Origin: Pseudooctadecabacter jejudonensis
GTDB taxonomy: Bacteria; Pseudomonadota; Alphaproteobacteria; Rhodobacterales; Rhodobacteraceae
NCBI RefSeq assembly: GCF_900172275.1
Contig: NZ_FWFT01000001.1
Coordinates: 979,058-1,043,057, forward strand
DNA length: 64,000 bases
Direction of reading: 5' to 3'
Shown: positions 35,783-44,679 of the stretch, piece after piece
How positions within the stretch are numbered: position 1 is the stretch's first letter
Layout: each line of letters starts with the position of its first letter
Program-made: the position numbers and the translations under genes
Notes under the pieces: generated by a model
Seen by the model: only the letters and a program-made list of their open reading frames with translations
Database searches by the model: none
What the model was told of the DNA's origin: nothing

Positions 35783-36141
35783 CCAAAGTCGCCTGCCATT
35801 GTGGCGCGGTTGAACTGCGCGTGACCCTGGCCGAACCCATCGCCCAAGGCCGCCGCTGTGACTGTTCGTTCTGCCGCAGGCGCGGGGTTCCAGCGGTCAC
35901 CGTTAAGCGGCCCGATCTTGAGGTCGTCAAAGGCGCGGACAAACTCAGCGTTTACACATGGGGCACCGGCACCGCCAAACATCACTTCTGTTCGGTCTGC
36001 GGCATCTACACCCATCACCAACGTCGCTCAAACCCCAATGAATACGGGGTCAACATGGCCGCCATCGACGGCGTCCATCTGCCCGACTACGATCCAATCG
36101 GCTGGTTTGACGGTGTAAACCATCCCTCAGATGCGGGGTAA
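35779..36141 (+). CDS. GFA/CENP-V family zinc protein, copy 2
   Basis: 120 residues, about half identical to the previous protein along its whole length (CHCGAVELRVTL, RRCDCSFCRRRG, HHFCSVCGIYTHH). A tandem duplicate. The start ATG 35779 overlaps the previous stop; an earlier in-frame start at 35584 would lie inside the first copy in a different frame and is rejected. Confidence 0.85.
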   Translation: MTKVACHCGAVELRVTLAEPIAQGRRCDCSFCRRRGVPAVTVKRPDLEVVKGADKLSVYTWGTGTAKHHFCSVCGIYTHHQRRSNPNEYGVNMAAIDGVHLPDYDPIGWFDGVNHPSDAG

Positions 36142-36143
36142 AC

Positions 36144-36189
36144 CAGACTTTTCCAAAAGTCTGACATCAAAGTCTTTTCAAGACTTTGA
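36144..36189. terminator. Double hairpin overlapping the end of the phosphatase gene
   Basis: 36144-36163 (arms CAGACTTTT and AAAAGTCTG) and 36167-36189 (arms TCAAAGTCTT and AAGACTTTGA). Same two-hairpin design as 22300-22346. The second hairpin contains the stop and last codons (SSKS) of the minus-strand phosphatase. Confidence 0.75.
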
Positions 36190-36975
36190 CGACCGTCGCA
36201 CCAGCTTGGCGAACTGATCGAAAATAGGCTCGGCACCGGCGAGGATATGTCCGTCGCCCAGCAGATCTCCGCCCTCGAACAGCGGCTCTACGAACGCGCC
36301 CGCCTCTTGAGCGATGATGATGCCCGCCGCGATGTCCCAGGGTTTCAGATTGTATTCCCAAAACCCTTCAAAGCGCCCCGCGGCCAACCAGGCCAGATCC
36401 AACGACGCAGCCCCGTTGCGACGCATGCCGGAACACGCAGGCATCAAACGGGCCAAATCGCTCAGCATTTCGGGCAAATAACGCCCCCCATCCGGTGGCA
36501 GTCCGGCGGCGAACACGGCATCGGCCAGCCGATTGCGGCCTGACACGCGAATGCGCGTTTCGTTCATCCATGCGCCTTCGCCCTTTTCGGCAAAGAACAA
36601 TTCATCCTTGGCCGCGTCGTACACGACACCCGCGACGATCTTGCCCTTGTGTTCCAACGCGATGGACACCGCCCAATGGGGCATCCCGTGCAGGTAATTC
36701 GTCGTTCCATCCAGCGGATCGACGATCCAACGACGCGTGGGATCCTCGCCTTCAATCTCGCCGCCCTCTTCGCCCAGAAACCCATAGGTCGGGCGGGCCT
36801 CCATCAGGGCCTCACGGATGATCTGTTCGGCATTGCGATCTGCACGGGTCACAAAATCCCCAGGACCCTTCTTGGAAACCTGCAGGTTTTCGACCTCCAT
36901 GAAATCCTTGATCAAAGCACGGCCCGCACGACGCGCCGTCTTCATCATCACATTCATGTTCGCACTGGTCACCAT
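36178..36975 (-). CDS. Inositol monophosphatase-family phosphatase
   Basis: 265 residues. Metal-site motifs FLGEEGGE, WIVDPLDGTTNYLHG and LKPWDIAAGIII are intact. The family includes inositol-1-phosphatase, SuhB and CysQ-like enzymes; this one is closest in style to SuhB. Start ATG 36975 follows GGAGA; a longer frame upstream lacks homology. Stop lies inside a terminator hairpin. Confidence 0.9.
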   Translation of the reverse strand: MVTSANMNVMMKTARRAGRALIKDFMEVENLQVSKKGPGDFVTRADRNAEQIIREALMEARPTYGFLGEEGGEIEGEDPTRRWIVDPLDGTTNYLHGMPHWAVSIALEHKGKIVAGVVYDAAKDELFFAEKGEGAWMNETRIRVSGRNRLADAVFAAGLPPDGGRYLPEMLSDLARLMPACSGMRRNGAASLDLAWLAAGRFEGFWEYNLKPWDIAAGIIIAQEAGAFVEPLFEGGDLLGDGHILAGAEPIFDQFAKLVRRSSKS

Positions 36976-37153
36976 GTCGGTCTCCTTTTCGCGGGACGTT
37001 CGAAAATCACGCCCCTTTATCGCTAGGGCGTATAGGCGAGGTGTGATAGACCGACAAGAGGTGGCAGTAGGCCGCATCCCCAACTCAGGCTGCATCTCCT
37101 GCGGGGGAACTTCGATTTAAGCCATCGATGGGAACAAACGGGAATAATTTCTG

Positions 37154-39097
37154 ATGCTGAACTCCGCCGCTCAAGGCCTCAGACCCTATTTTGCAACCGT
37201 CGAATCTCTGGTTCTGCGCGACATGCACCTGAAAATCGCGGCCATTTTTCTGGGCTACGGGGTGATCATTTGGCAGGGCGCCGTCGGGGCTGTCCTCGGC
37301 GGTCTGACGCTCTTGCTGGTGCTTGAGGTGGTCATCTGGCGCATGTTTACGGGCGGCGCGGAATTCCGGTCGCTGGGAAAAACACAGATCTTGCAGGTTT
37401 CGCTGGTCATCACCACGACGAATGGCCTGCTCTATGCGATGCCTGCCCTGTTCATGGCGGCGTCTGCATCTTTGGCCATCAAGGTGTCGGGGGTCATCTG
37501 GGTGCTTGGCATCCAGATCTACGCCTTTAACACGTGGTCGCGGTTTGCCGCTTTTCTTTATGCGTTCTTGGTGCCGCTGGTCATCATGCTGGTGCTGACG
37601 GTGTTTCAGCTGGCCACCACGCCCCCCGTGGCCGGCACCATGACGGAATGGGCCGTGACGTTCTTGTGCGTCATCTTGCTGATCTATGCCTGCATCGAAA
37701 GCCTGCGCCACAGTGTGCAAACCGAAAAGGACCTGATCGCGGCGCGGGCGGAATCGGCCCGGCGGCTGGCACAATTGTCAGCACATCAGCGGCTGGACGG
37801 GCTGACGGGCTTGCTCAACCGGCCCGCCTTTGATGCCTCGCTGCACGCCATGCTCGAAGATCGGCTGCACTTGGGCGGGGACATCGCCGTTCTTCTGATC
37901 GATCTGGACAGCTTCAAACCCATCAACGACACCTACAGCCATGATGCAGGCGACCAAGTCTTGCAGCACACCGCCCAGCGCATCCAACGTCGCGTGGGGG
38001 AAAACGGTATCGTGGGGCGCATGGGCGGGGACGAATTCATCTGCGCGGTGTCTGACCTGCCAAACACAAAGGCCGCCGTCGATCTGGCAAAGGATCTGGC
38101 CGCCGCCATCGCCAGCCCCGTGCACTGGAACGACAAGGCCCTGCGCATCACCGCCAGCATTGGCCTTGCCGTCACAGGCGACAACCGGCAATCGCCAGAT
38201 GCGGATGTGGCCGCGTTGTGCACCGCCGCCGATCAGGCGATGTTTGCAGCCAAAACCTCGGCCAATCGCGAACCGGTGCTGTTTGAGGCCGAACGCTTCG
38301 CCCCGCGGATGTCGACCGAGGAACGCCAAGCCCTGATTGAGGGCCTGTCAAACGGCACCGTCTGCCCCCACTACCAGCCCAAAATCGATCTGGGTTCGGG
38401 CCGGGTCATCGGGTTTGAGGCCTTGGCCAGATGGCACCACCCCGACGGAAGCCTCCGCCGTCCCAGCGAATTCATCAGCCAAATCGAAGAGCTCGGCCTG
38501 CAAGGCACTTTCATGACCCAAACCGCACGATTGGTGGTGAAAGACGTGCAAACCATGCTCGATCAAGGGCTTGATCCGGGTCAGGTGTCGTTCAATGTGC
38601 CCGAAATTGCCCTGGCAACGACCAGCGGTCGCAAGGATTTGCAAAATATCGTACTGGCGCACCCTCAGGTCGCCAAACACCTCACGTTTGAGATCACCGA
38701 AGACGTGTTCATCTCCCGCGCGGCGGAGGCCATCCAGACGTCAATTGCGCTCTTTCGCCAGATGGGCGTGCGCATTTCACTGGACGATTTCGGTACCGGC
38801 TTTGCCTCCTTTCATCACCTCAACCAACTCGACATTGATGAAATGAAAATCGACACAACCTTCGTAGCCGGTCTGGGCGTCAAACCCACGGCCGACGTTC
38901 TCGTGCGCGGCTTTCTCAACATCGCAGCGGGTCTGGGGGTCGATGTCATCGCCGAAGGGGTCGAGACAGACTATCAACGGCGCGAATTGATCAACATGGG
39001 CTGCACCACCGCGCAGGGGTTCTTGTTCAGCGCCACAATGGATGTGCAAGGCGCCATTCAAAAGTTGATCGATCAGACACCCGCCGCTTCGCGCTGA
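37154..39097 (+). CDS. Membrane GGDEF-EAL c-di-GMP protein
   Basis: 647 residues. Five to six N-terminal helices (about 25-180), then GGDEF (MGGDEF near 293) and EAL (GFEALARW near 419). The EAL side has FNVPE, FEITED, DDFGTGFAS, KIDTTFV and AEGVET, so phosphodiesterase activity is likely. The GGDEF site is canonical, so the protein could do both or use GTP to regulate EAL. Its 3' end overlaps the convergent metR gene by 25 bp. Confidence 0.88.
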   Translation: MLNSAAQGLRPYFATVESLVLRDMHLKIAAIFLGYGVIIWQGAVGAVLGGLTLLLVLEVVIWRMFTGGAEFRSLGKTQILQVSLVITTTNGLLYAMPALFMAASASLAIKVSGVIWVLGIQIYAFNTWSRFAAFLYAFLVPLVIMLVLTVFQLATTPPVAGTMTEWAVTFLCVILLIYACIESLRHSVQTEKDLIAARAESARRLAQLSAHQRLDGLTGLLNRPAFDASLHAMLEDRLHLGGDIAVLLIDLDSFKPINDTYSHDAGDQVLQHTAQRIQRRVGENGIVGRMGGDEFICAVSDLPNTKAAVDLAKDLAAAIASPVHWNDKALRITASIGLAVTGDNRQSPDADVAALCTAADQAMFAAKTSANREPVLFEAERFAPRMSTEERQALIEGLSNGTVCPHYQPKIDLGSGRVIGFEALARWHHPDGSLRRPSEFISQIEELGLQGTFMTQTARLVVKDVQTMLDQGLDPGQVSFNVPEIALATTSGRKDLQNIVLAHPQVAKHLTFEITEDVFISRAAEAIQTSIALFRQMGVRISLDDFGTGFASFHHLNQLDIDEMKIDTTFVAGLGVKPTADVLVRGFLNIAAGLGVDVIAEGVETDYQRRELINMGCTTAQGFLFSATMDVQGAIQKLIDQTPAASR

Positions 39098-39990
39098 AGT
39101 TTCACAGCCTCTTGGCGGGCATGGCGCACCAGATGCGCCATATACGGCAGATCAACCTCATTATCGCGCACCGCCGCATAAAGCCTGCGGGTGATGCCCC
39201 CTTCGGTCAGCGGGCGCGTCACATAATCTGACCCATAGGTCGTCTGCCGCACCACCCAATCGGGCAGAACAGCCACCCCGCGATTGGACGCGACCAACAA
39301 CAAGATCACCGCCGTCAACTCCACTTGGCGGACGTCCTTGGGCACGACTTTCGCAGGGGTCAACAGCTGAGAAAACACATCCAGCCGCGCGCGGTCCACA
39401 GGGTACGTGATCAGCGTCTCATCGCGGAAATCTTCGGCCGTCACAAAGGGCTTTTGCGCCAGCGGGTGCTGGCTTGCGGCGACAAAAACAGGCTCATAAT
39501 CGAACAGCGGGATGAACGTGACACCCGGCATGTCCTCGGGGTCGGACGATACCACCAGATCTACCTCCTCCTTGCGCAGCGCAGGCAGCGCGTCAAACGC
39601 GAGGCCGGGGCGAATGTCCACATCCACGTCGGGCCAGGCCTTGCGGAACCCTTCGAGAACCGGAAACAGCCATTCAAAACAGGCGTGACACTCGATCGCG
39701 ATGTGCATGCGGCCCGCGCGGCCCTGCACCAGCCCCGAAAACTCCGCCTCCAAGGCTGCGACCTCCGGCAGGATCCGGTTTGCCGCCGCCAACAGACGCA
39801 TCCCCGCCGCGGACAATTTCAGGGGCTTGGATCTGCGCACAAACAGCTCAACCCCCGCTTGGTCTTCGATGCCCTTGATCTGATGGCTCAACGCGGATTG
39901 CGTGATGCCCAGCGTGTCCGCCGCCCGCGCCAACCCGCCCGTCTCATGGATCGCCTTGATCGTGCGCAGGTGTCGAAATTCGATATGCAT
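39073..39990 (-). CDS. metR: LysR-type regulator, MetR-like
   Basis: 305 residues. N-terminal winged helix FRHLRTIKAIHETGGLARAADTLGITQSALSHQIKGIEDQAG, then the LysR effector domain. Divergent from metF with a TGAA-N5-TTCA box between, matching MetR, the homocysteine-responsive activator of methionine genes. ATG follows GAGGTTTC. C-terminal codons overlap the EAL gene. Confidence 0.88.
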   Translation of the reverse strand: MHIEFRHLRTIKAIHETGGLARAADTLGITQSALSHQIKGIEDQAGVELFVRRSKPLKLSAAGMRLLAAANRILPEVAALEAEFSGLVQGRAGRMHIAIECHACFEWLFPVLEGFRKAWPDVDVDIRPGLAFDALPALRKEEVDLVVSSDPEDMPGVTFIPLFDYEPVFVAASQHPLAQKPFVTAEDFRDETLITYPVDRARLDVFSQLLTPAKVVPKDVRQVELTAVILLLVASNRGVAVLPDWVVRQTTYGSDYVTRPLTEGGITRRLYAAVRDNEVDLPYMAHLVRHARQEAVKLQREAAGV

Positions 39991-40023
39991 ATCAAAGAAA
40001 CCTCATGTTCATCGTGAGAGTTA

Positions 40024-40036
40024 TGAATTTGCTTCA
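40024..40036. promoter_or_regulatory. MetR box
   Basis: TGAATTTGCTTCA is an exact match to the MetR consensus TGAA-N5-TTCA, 34 bp after the metR start and 47 bp before metF. Confidence 0.8.
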
Positions 40037-40083
40037 TCTATGACATGGACCGATATTGAGGCAAGACCAAATGGAGTTTCCCC

Positions 40084-40947
40084 ATGCCTGCCCCGTCCGT
40101 ATCCTTCGAATTCTTCCCGCCCAAATCCCTGCCCGCGTCGTTCCGTCTGTGGGATTGCGTGCAAACCCTGGCGCCCCTGCAGCCGCGTTTTGTATCGGTG
40201 ACCTACGGGGCGGGCGGCACCACGCGCCAACTGACCCACGAAGCGGTTGAGGCTTTGACCAAAAACGCCGACCTGCCCGTGGCGGCCCACCTGACCTGCG
40301 TTGACGCCACCCGTGCCGAAACTCTGGCCATCGCGGACACCTACAAACAGGCAGGCGTGTCCCACATCGTGGCCCTGCGGGGTGATCCACCCAAGGGTGC
40401 CACCTCGTTTCAACCCAACCCTGATGGCTTTGCAGGCAGCATTGAACTGACGCGCGCACTGGCCGATCGCGGGTTCGACGTCACCGTAGGCGCCTATCCC
40501 GAAACCCACCCCGATGCGACGTCCCAACAGGCCTGTATCGACCACCTCAAGGCCAAGATCGACGCCGGTGCGACCCGCGCCATCACCCAGTTTTTCTTTG
40601 AGGCCGACACCTTCCTGCGCTTCCGCGACATCTGCGTCGCCGCAGGCATCGCAGCCCCCATCGTGCCCGGCATCCTGCCGGTCGAAAGCTGGACAGGTGT
40701 GCAGAAATTTGCGGCCCTTTGTGGCGCAACCATCCCCGCCCTGCTCCACGACGCCTTCGACAACGCCCAAGGCACAGACTCCGCCGATCTGATGGCCACC
40801 GCCCACGCGACGGAACTGTGTGATACCTTATGTTCCGAAGGGGTCGAGGATCTGCATTTCTACACCCTCAACAAACCCGAACTGACCCGTGATGTCTGCC
40901 ACGCCCTTGGTGTGCTGCCCAAAATGGATCTTCAGAACGTCGCCTGA
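40084..40947 (+). CDS. metF: Methylenetetrahydrofolate reductase
   Basis: 287 residues. The motifs SFEFFPPK, FVSVTYGAGGTT, VAHLTCVDAT, HIVALRGDPP and TQFFFEADTFLRF are those of MetF. It makes 5-methyl-THF for methionine synthesis. ATG preceded by TGGAG. Controlled in all likelihood by MetR through the box at 40024. Confidence 0.95.
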   Translation: MPAPSVSFEFFPPKSLPASFRLWDCVQTLAPLQPRFVSVTYGAGGTTRQLTHEAVEALTKNADLPVAAHLTCVDATRAETLAIADTYKQAGVSHIVALRGDPPKGATSFQPNPDGFAGSIELTRALADRGFDVTVGAYPETHPDATSQQACIDHLKAKIDAGATRAITQFFFEADTFLRFRDICVAAGIAAPIVPGILPVESWTGVQKFAALCGATIPALLHDAFDNAQGTDSADLMATAHATELCDTLCSEGVEDLHFYTLNKPELTRDVCHALGVLPKMDLQNVA

Positions 40948-40958
40948 CCGCGCGCGGA

Positions 40959-42095
40959 TCAAGCCCGCGTCGCCTGCCCCGCGCCCGTGGGCTGGCCCGC
41001 GCGGCGGATGCTCACGCTGTCATGCACCCGCTCTGACCGGCAGACCCCTACGGGGCGGGCCCGGCGCGTCAAAAACAGCTTGGCCCATCCCCGCCATTTG
41101 CCCGTGGATGGGGCATGGGGATCGGTTTCAAACCGCGCGATTGCACCGTCGGGCAGGGGCAATCCGCAGGCGCTGAGCCTCTGTAGCATCCAAACCATCG
41201 ACAAATTCGCCATTGGCCGCGCGGGTTCATACCCTTCAAGCTGGCCGCCCACATCCCCATGGGTGCCCGGAAACCAGACCTGTTCCATATGGCCCGCCCA
41301 ATCTGGCGGGCAGGCCCACATCACCGGCGCATAGGCCACGCGGGTCTCATCGACCGCGAGCGCATGAAACCCGTTGCGCACGGATGCGCCCAGCGCGTGG
41401 TTGTGAAACGTATGGTCCTCTTTTGACCAGCGCCAGATCACCGGCAACCGCAGCCCCAAGGCCTTGACGGTGTCCCAGACGGCCACGGCCGCAATCTCAA
41501 CCTCGCTGTGACACATCTTGCGCCGAAACGCCGCCGCAGCAGGGCCTTTCCCGCCCCGACGATAATGGCGATAGGCCAGTTGTACGTTGCGTTCGGTCGC
41601 CTGATCGGGGCGGATCAGCCCCACCATATCAATAACCCCCGCAAGGGACCGCACCGCATAGGCCCCGCGCGAATAGCCCGCCAGCACGATCTCATCGCCT
41701 GGCCGATACCGCGACGCCAAAGCGCCATAGGCGCGTTTGATCTGTCGATTGATGCCGCGCCCTTTCATCACGCCAACGGTGCCGCGCCAGTTTGTCCACT
41801 GGATGCCCTGCTCATAATAAACTGTCAGGTTTTCACGCGCGCCCGCCTCCAACAGCAACTTGTACAGACGGCCCGCATGGGTTTCGCACCCGTCCGACAA
41901 GGACGACATCGTCCCATCAAGGATCACCACATGGGTCGCGGGTCCGCGCGTCCGCGGGGGGCTTGGCTCAGGCGCGGGGGCGCGCCTGAACAGGGATCGC
42001 AGGACGTTAAGCAGCGGCCTGCCGCAGCATCTGCCACACCCGATGCGGCGTGAACGGCATCTGCACCTCGCGGATGCCCCGCGACCAGACGGCAT
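40959..42095 (-). CDS. DUF2235 alpha/beta-hydrolase-like protein
   Basis: About 378 residues. The start is unclear: a frame open from 42149 overlaps the CoxL gene, and candidate starts include ATG 42095. Homology begins at VVILDGTMSSL. DUF2235 features: nucleophile elbow AGYSRGAYAVR, VAVWDTVKALGLR, FPGTHGDVGGQ. Relatives include T6SS-type phospholipases; no T6SS genes are here, so a role in lipid or cell-envelope handling is only possible. Overlaps the CoxL gene end. Confidence 0.7.
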   Translation of the reverse strand: MPSGRGASARCRCRSRRIGCGRCCGRPLLNVLRSLFRRAPAPEPSPPRTRGPATHVVILDGTMSSLSDGCETHAGRLYKLLLEAGARENLTVYYEQGIQWTNWRGTVGVMKGRGINRQIKRAYGALASRYRPGDEIVLAGYSRGAYAVRSLAGVIDMVGLIRPDQATERNVQLAYRHYRRGGKGPAAAAFRRKMCHSEVEIAAVAVWDTVKALGLRLPVIWRWSKEDHTFHNHALGASVRNGFHALAVDETRVAYAPVMWACPPDWAGHMEQVWFPGTHGDVGGQLEGYEPARPMANLSMVWMLQRLSACGLPLPDGAIARFETDPHAPSTGKWRGWAKLFLTRRARPVGVCRSERVHDSVSIRRAGQPTGAGQATRA

Positions 42096-44298
42096 CCTGC
42101 ACCGCATTGGTGACAGCGGCCAACGCCCCCACCGTTCCGGCCTCCCCACAGCCTTTCATACCCATGGGGTTGTACAGGCTCGGCGTGGCTTCTGTGTCAA
42201 AATACATCATAGGCACATCATCGGCCCGCGGCATCCCGTAGTCCATAAAACTCGCCGTGAGCAATTGGCCATCCTCGTCGTACACAACCCGCTCTGTCAG
42301 GGCCTGTCCAAGGCCCTGAACCACGCCCCCATGGACCTGGCCCTCGGCCAGCATCGGATTGATAAGATTGCCAAAATCATCAATCACCGTGTAGCGTTCT
42401 ACAGTCACGACGCCAGTCTCGGGATCAATCTCCACCTCTGCAACATGGGCGCCATTTGGGAAACTGCGGTTGTCCAGTTTGGTGCGTTTTGACACGCTGA
42501 GAAGGTCATCGCGGCCCGCGGCGCGCGCCATGTCCGCGACCTCCAGCATCGTCGGCGTCAGATTCGATCCGGCGATGCGGAAGCGTTCATCATCAAAGCC
42601 CACGTCGCTGGCGGGCACGCCTTCAGCGTCCGCCAGAAAGGCGGTGAACCCCTCCACCATCGCCGCGACCGTGGCCAAGGTGGCCGTGTTTTGCACCGTC
42701 ACAGACCGCGACCCACCAGTGCCCCCGCCCTTGGCAATCAGGTCACTGTCGCCCTGCACCACGCGAATGCGGTCCGCCGGAATGCCGGTGTGATCGGCCA
42801 GAAACTGGGCGAACACGGTCTCATGGCCCTGCCCGTTGCTTTGCGTGCCCACATAAATTGCAACGCGGCCGTCCTCTTCGAAATCGACCCGTGCTGTCTC
42901 CGCCGGATCGCCCAGGATACTCTCGATGTAATAACACAGCCCCAATCCGCGCAGCTTGCCGCGGGCCGCGGCCTCATCGCGCCGCTCTTCGAAACCCGCG
43001 ACCTTGGCCTCGGCCATCACGCGAGTCAAAACGCGGTCAAAATCCCCAACGTCATAGGGTTGGCCCGTGGCCGACGTATAAGGAAACTGATCGGGACGGA
43101 TGAAATTGATGCGCCGCAGCTCAAACGGATCAACGCCCATCTCGCGGGCGGCGGCATCCATGGCCCGCTCCAGCACGAAAATCGCCTCCGGTCGGCCCGC
43201 CCCGCGATAGGCATCCACCTGAGTGGTGTTGGTATAAACGCCACGGGTGCGCATGTAGACCGCCTGCAGATCATACACGCCGGGCAAAACTTTGCTAAAC
43301 AGTTCCGTCTGGATGGGTTGGGCGTATTCCGAATTATACGCGCCCATATTGGCAATCGTATCAACACGGTAGGCCACCAACCGGTGGTCCGCATCAAAGC
43401 CCAAGGTCGCGACAGAGTTCAGATCACGGCCCGCATTGTCGCTTTGCATCGCCTCGGACCGGTCCGACATCCACGCCACCGCACGCCCCAAGGCGCGCGC
43501 CGCATAGGCGGTCAGCAGGGTTTCTGGATAGTCCATCGCCTTCATGCCAAACCCGCCGCCAACATCGGGATTGGTCGCCCGCACCTGCGCCTTATCCAGC
43601 CCAAGCATCGCGGCCACTTTGTCCCGCGTCCCCCAAACGCCCTGCCCGTTGACCGACACATGCAACCTGTCCGCCCCCTCAGGTTCGGCATAACAGCCGC
43701 GCGGTTCCATCGAATTGACGATCACGCGGTTGTCGTCCACGGGCACTTTGATAACGTGGGCGGCCGTGTCCAAGGCCGCCGTCACCGCATCCTCATCCCC
43801 AAGCCCGAAATCAAAGGCGAGGTTGTCCGGCGCCTCCGCATGCAACATCTCGCCCCCCGGCTCCACCACGACGTGGGCTTCAAGATCGGCGATCTCAAGC
43901 TCGATCATCTCGGCCGCATCGCGGGCCTGCGCCAGTGTATCGGCCACAATAAAGGCAACCGGTTCGCCCACAAACCGCACACGGTCCCGCGCCAAGAGCG
44001 GGCGTTCAGGCTCTGCGCCTTTCGTCCCATCTCGGTTTGTCACGACGGTGGCCTGCAGGGCCACGCCCACGCCCGCAGCCTCAAGATCGCCAAGCGTAAG
44101 GACCATATGTACCCCGTCTGCCGCACGCGCGTCCGCGACATCCAAAGCCTCGATCACCCCATGGGCGATCGTTGACCGCAGGACATAAGCCCGCAACGCA
44201 CCATCCGGGGCGATATCATCCACATATCGGCCATGACCCGTCAGAAAACGAATATCTTCAACCCGTTTCACAGACTGTGATTTGCCAAACTTTTCCAT
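42007..44298 (-). CDS. CO dehydrogenase large subunit-like (CoxL form II), orphan
   Basis: 763 residues, molybdopterin-binding large subunit. Active-site motif AYRGAGR (about 364-370) marks form II, not the CO-oxidising form I (AYxCSFR). The essential Glu is in GCGEAGTVGA near the C-terminus. The usual medium (FAD) and small (2Fe-2S) subunit genes are not adjacent; one side is DUF2235, the other an empty intergenic region. The natural substrate is unknown; partner subunits must be encoded elsewhere. ATG preceded by GGAGG. Confidence 0.88.
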   Translation of the reverse strand: MEKFGKSQSVKRVEDIRFLTGHGRYVDDIAPDGALRAYVLRSTIAHGVIEALDVADARAADGVHMVLTLGDLEAAGVGVALQATVVTNRDGTKGAEPERPLLARDRVRFVGEPVAFIVADTLAQARDAAEMIELEIADLEAHVVVEPGGEMLHAEAPDNLAFDFGLGDEDAVTAALDTAAHVIKVPVDDNRVIVNSMEPRGCYAEPEGADRLHVSVNGQGVWGTRDKVAAMLGLDKAQVRATNPDVGGGFGMKAMDYPETLLTAYAARALGRAVAWMSDRSEAMQSDNAGRDLNSVATLGFDADHRLVAYRVDTIANMGAYNSEYAQPIQTELFSKVLPGVYDLQAVYMRTRGVYTNTTQVDAYRGAGRPEAIFVLERAMDAAAREMGVDPFELRRINFIRPDQFPYTSATGQPYDVGDFDRVLTRVMAEAKVAGFEERRDEAAARGKLRGLGLCYYIESILGDPAETARVDFEEDGRVAIYVGTQSNGQGHETVFAQFLADHTGIPADRIRVVQGDSDLIAKGGGTGGSRSVTVQNTATLATVAAMVEGFTAFLADAEGVPASDVGFDDERFRIAGSNLTPTMLEVADMARAAGRDDLLSVSKRTKLDNRSFPNGAHVAEVEIDPETGVVTVERYTVIDDFGNLINPMLAEGQVHGGVVQGLGQALTERVVYDEDGQLLTASFMDYGMPRADDVPMMYFDTEATPSLYNPMGMKGCGEAGTVGALAAVTNAVQDAVWSRGIREVQMPFTPHRVWQMLRQAAA

Positions 44299-44679
44299 GA
44301 GCGCACCTCCGGTTTGTTTCAGCGGACCTTAGCCTGACCATATCGGACGTCCACCCCATAGATGGGCAAAGGCCCCAGCGATCCATCCCGCACCGAAGGC
44401 GCCCGACCCTACGGTTGGATTTTGCATATTTTTGAAACAGCGAAACAGGGCGGTGCGCCCCGCCCCCATGCTCAGCTCTGTCGACTGGTAGGACGGGGCG
44501 GCTTCGCCGTTTACGGCCATCGGCATGCCTGCCTGTACCGCCCCAGAACAATCCAATGATTTGGTTAAAGCGCCGTTACCCGTTTCGCTGTTTTCCAAAT
44601 ATGCAAATCCGACATCGCCCCTTTCGATTGGCCCGTTCATTGGCTAAACGGTTGCGCAAACCCAAACAGGATGTGTCCC
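44299..44679. other. 381-bp intergenic region with inverted pair of dispersed elements
   Basis: Between coxL and valS (divergent). No gene. The TTTCGCTGTTTCAAAAATA-type element occurs inverted at 44421-44450 and forward at 44581-44608, flanking 130 bp, so the RNA could fold into a long stem. The promoters of both genes must be in here. Confidence 0.6.
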
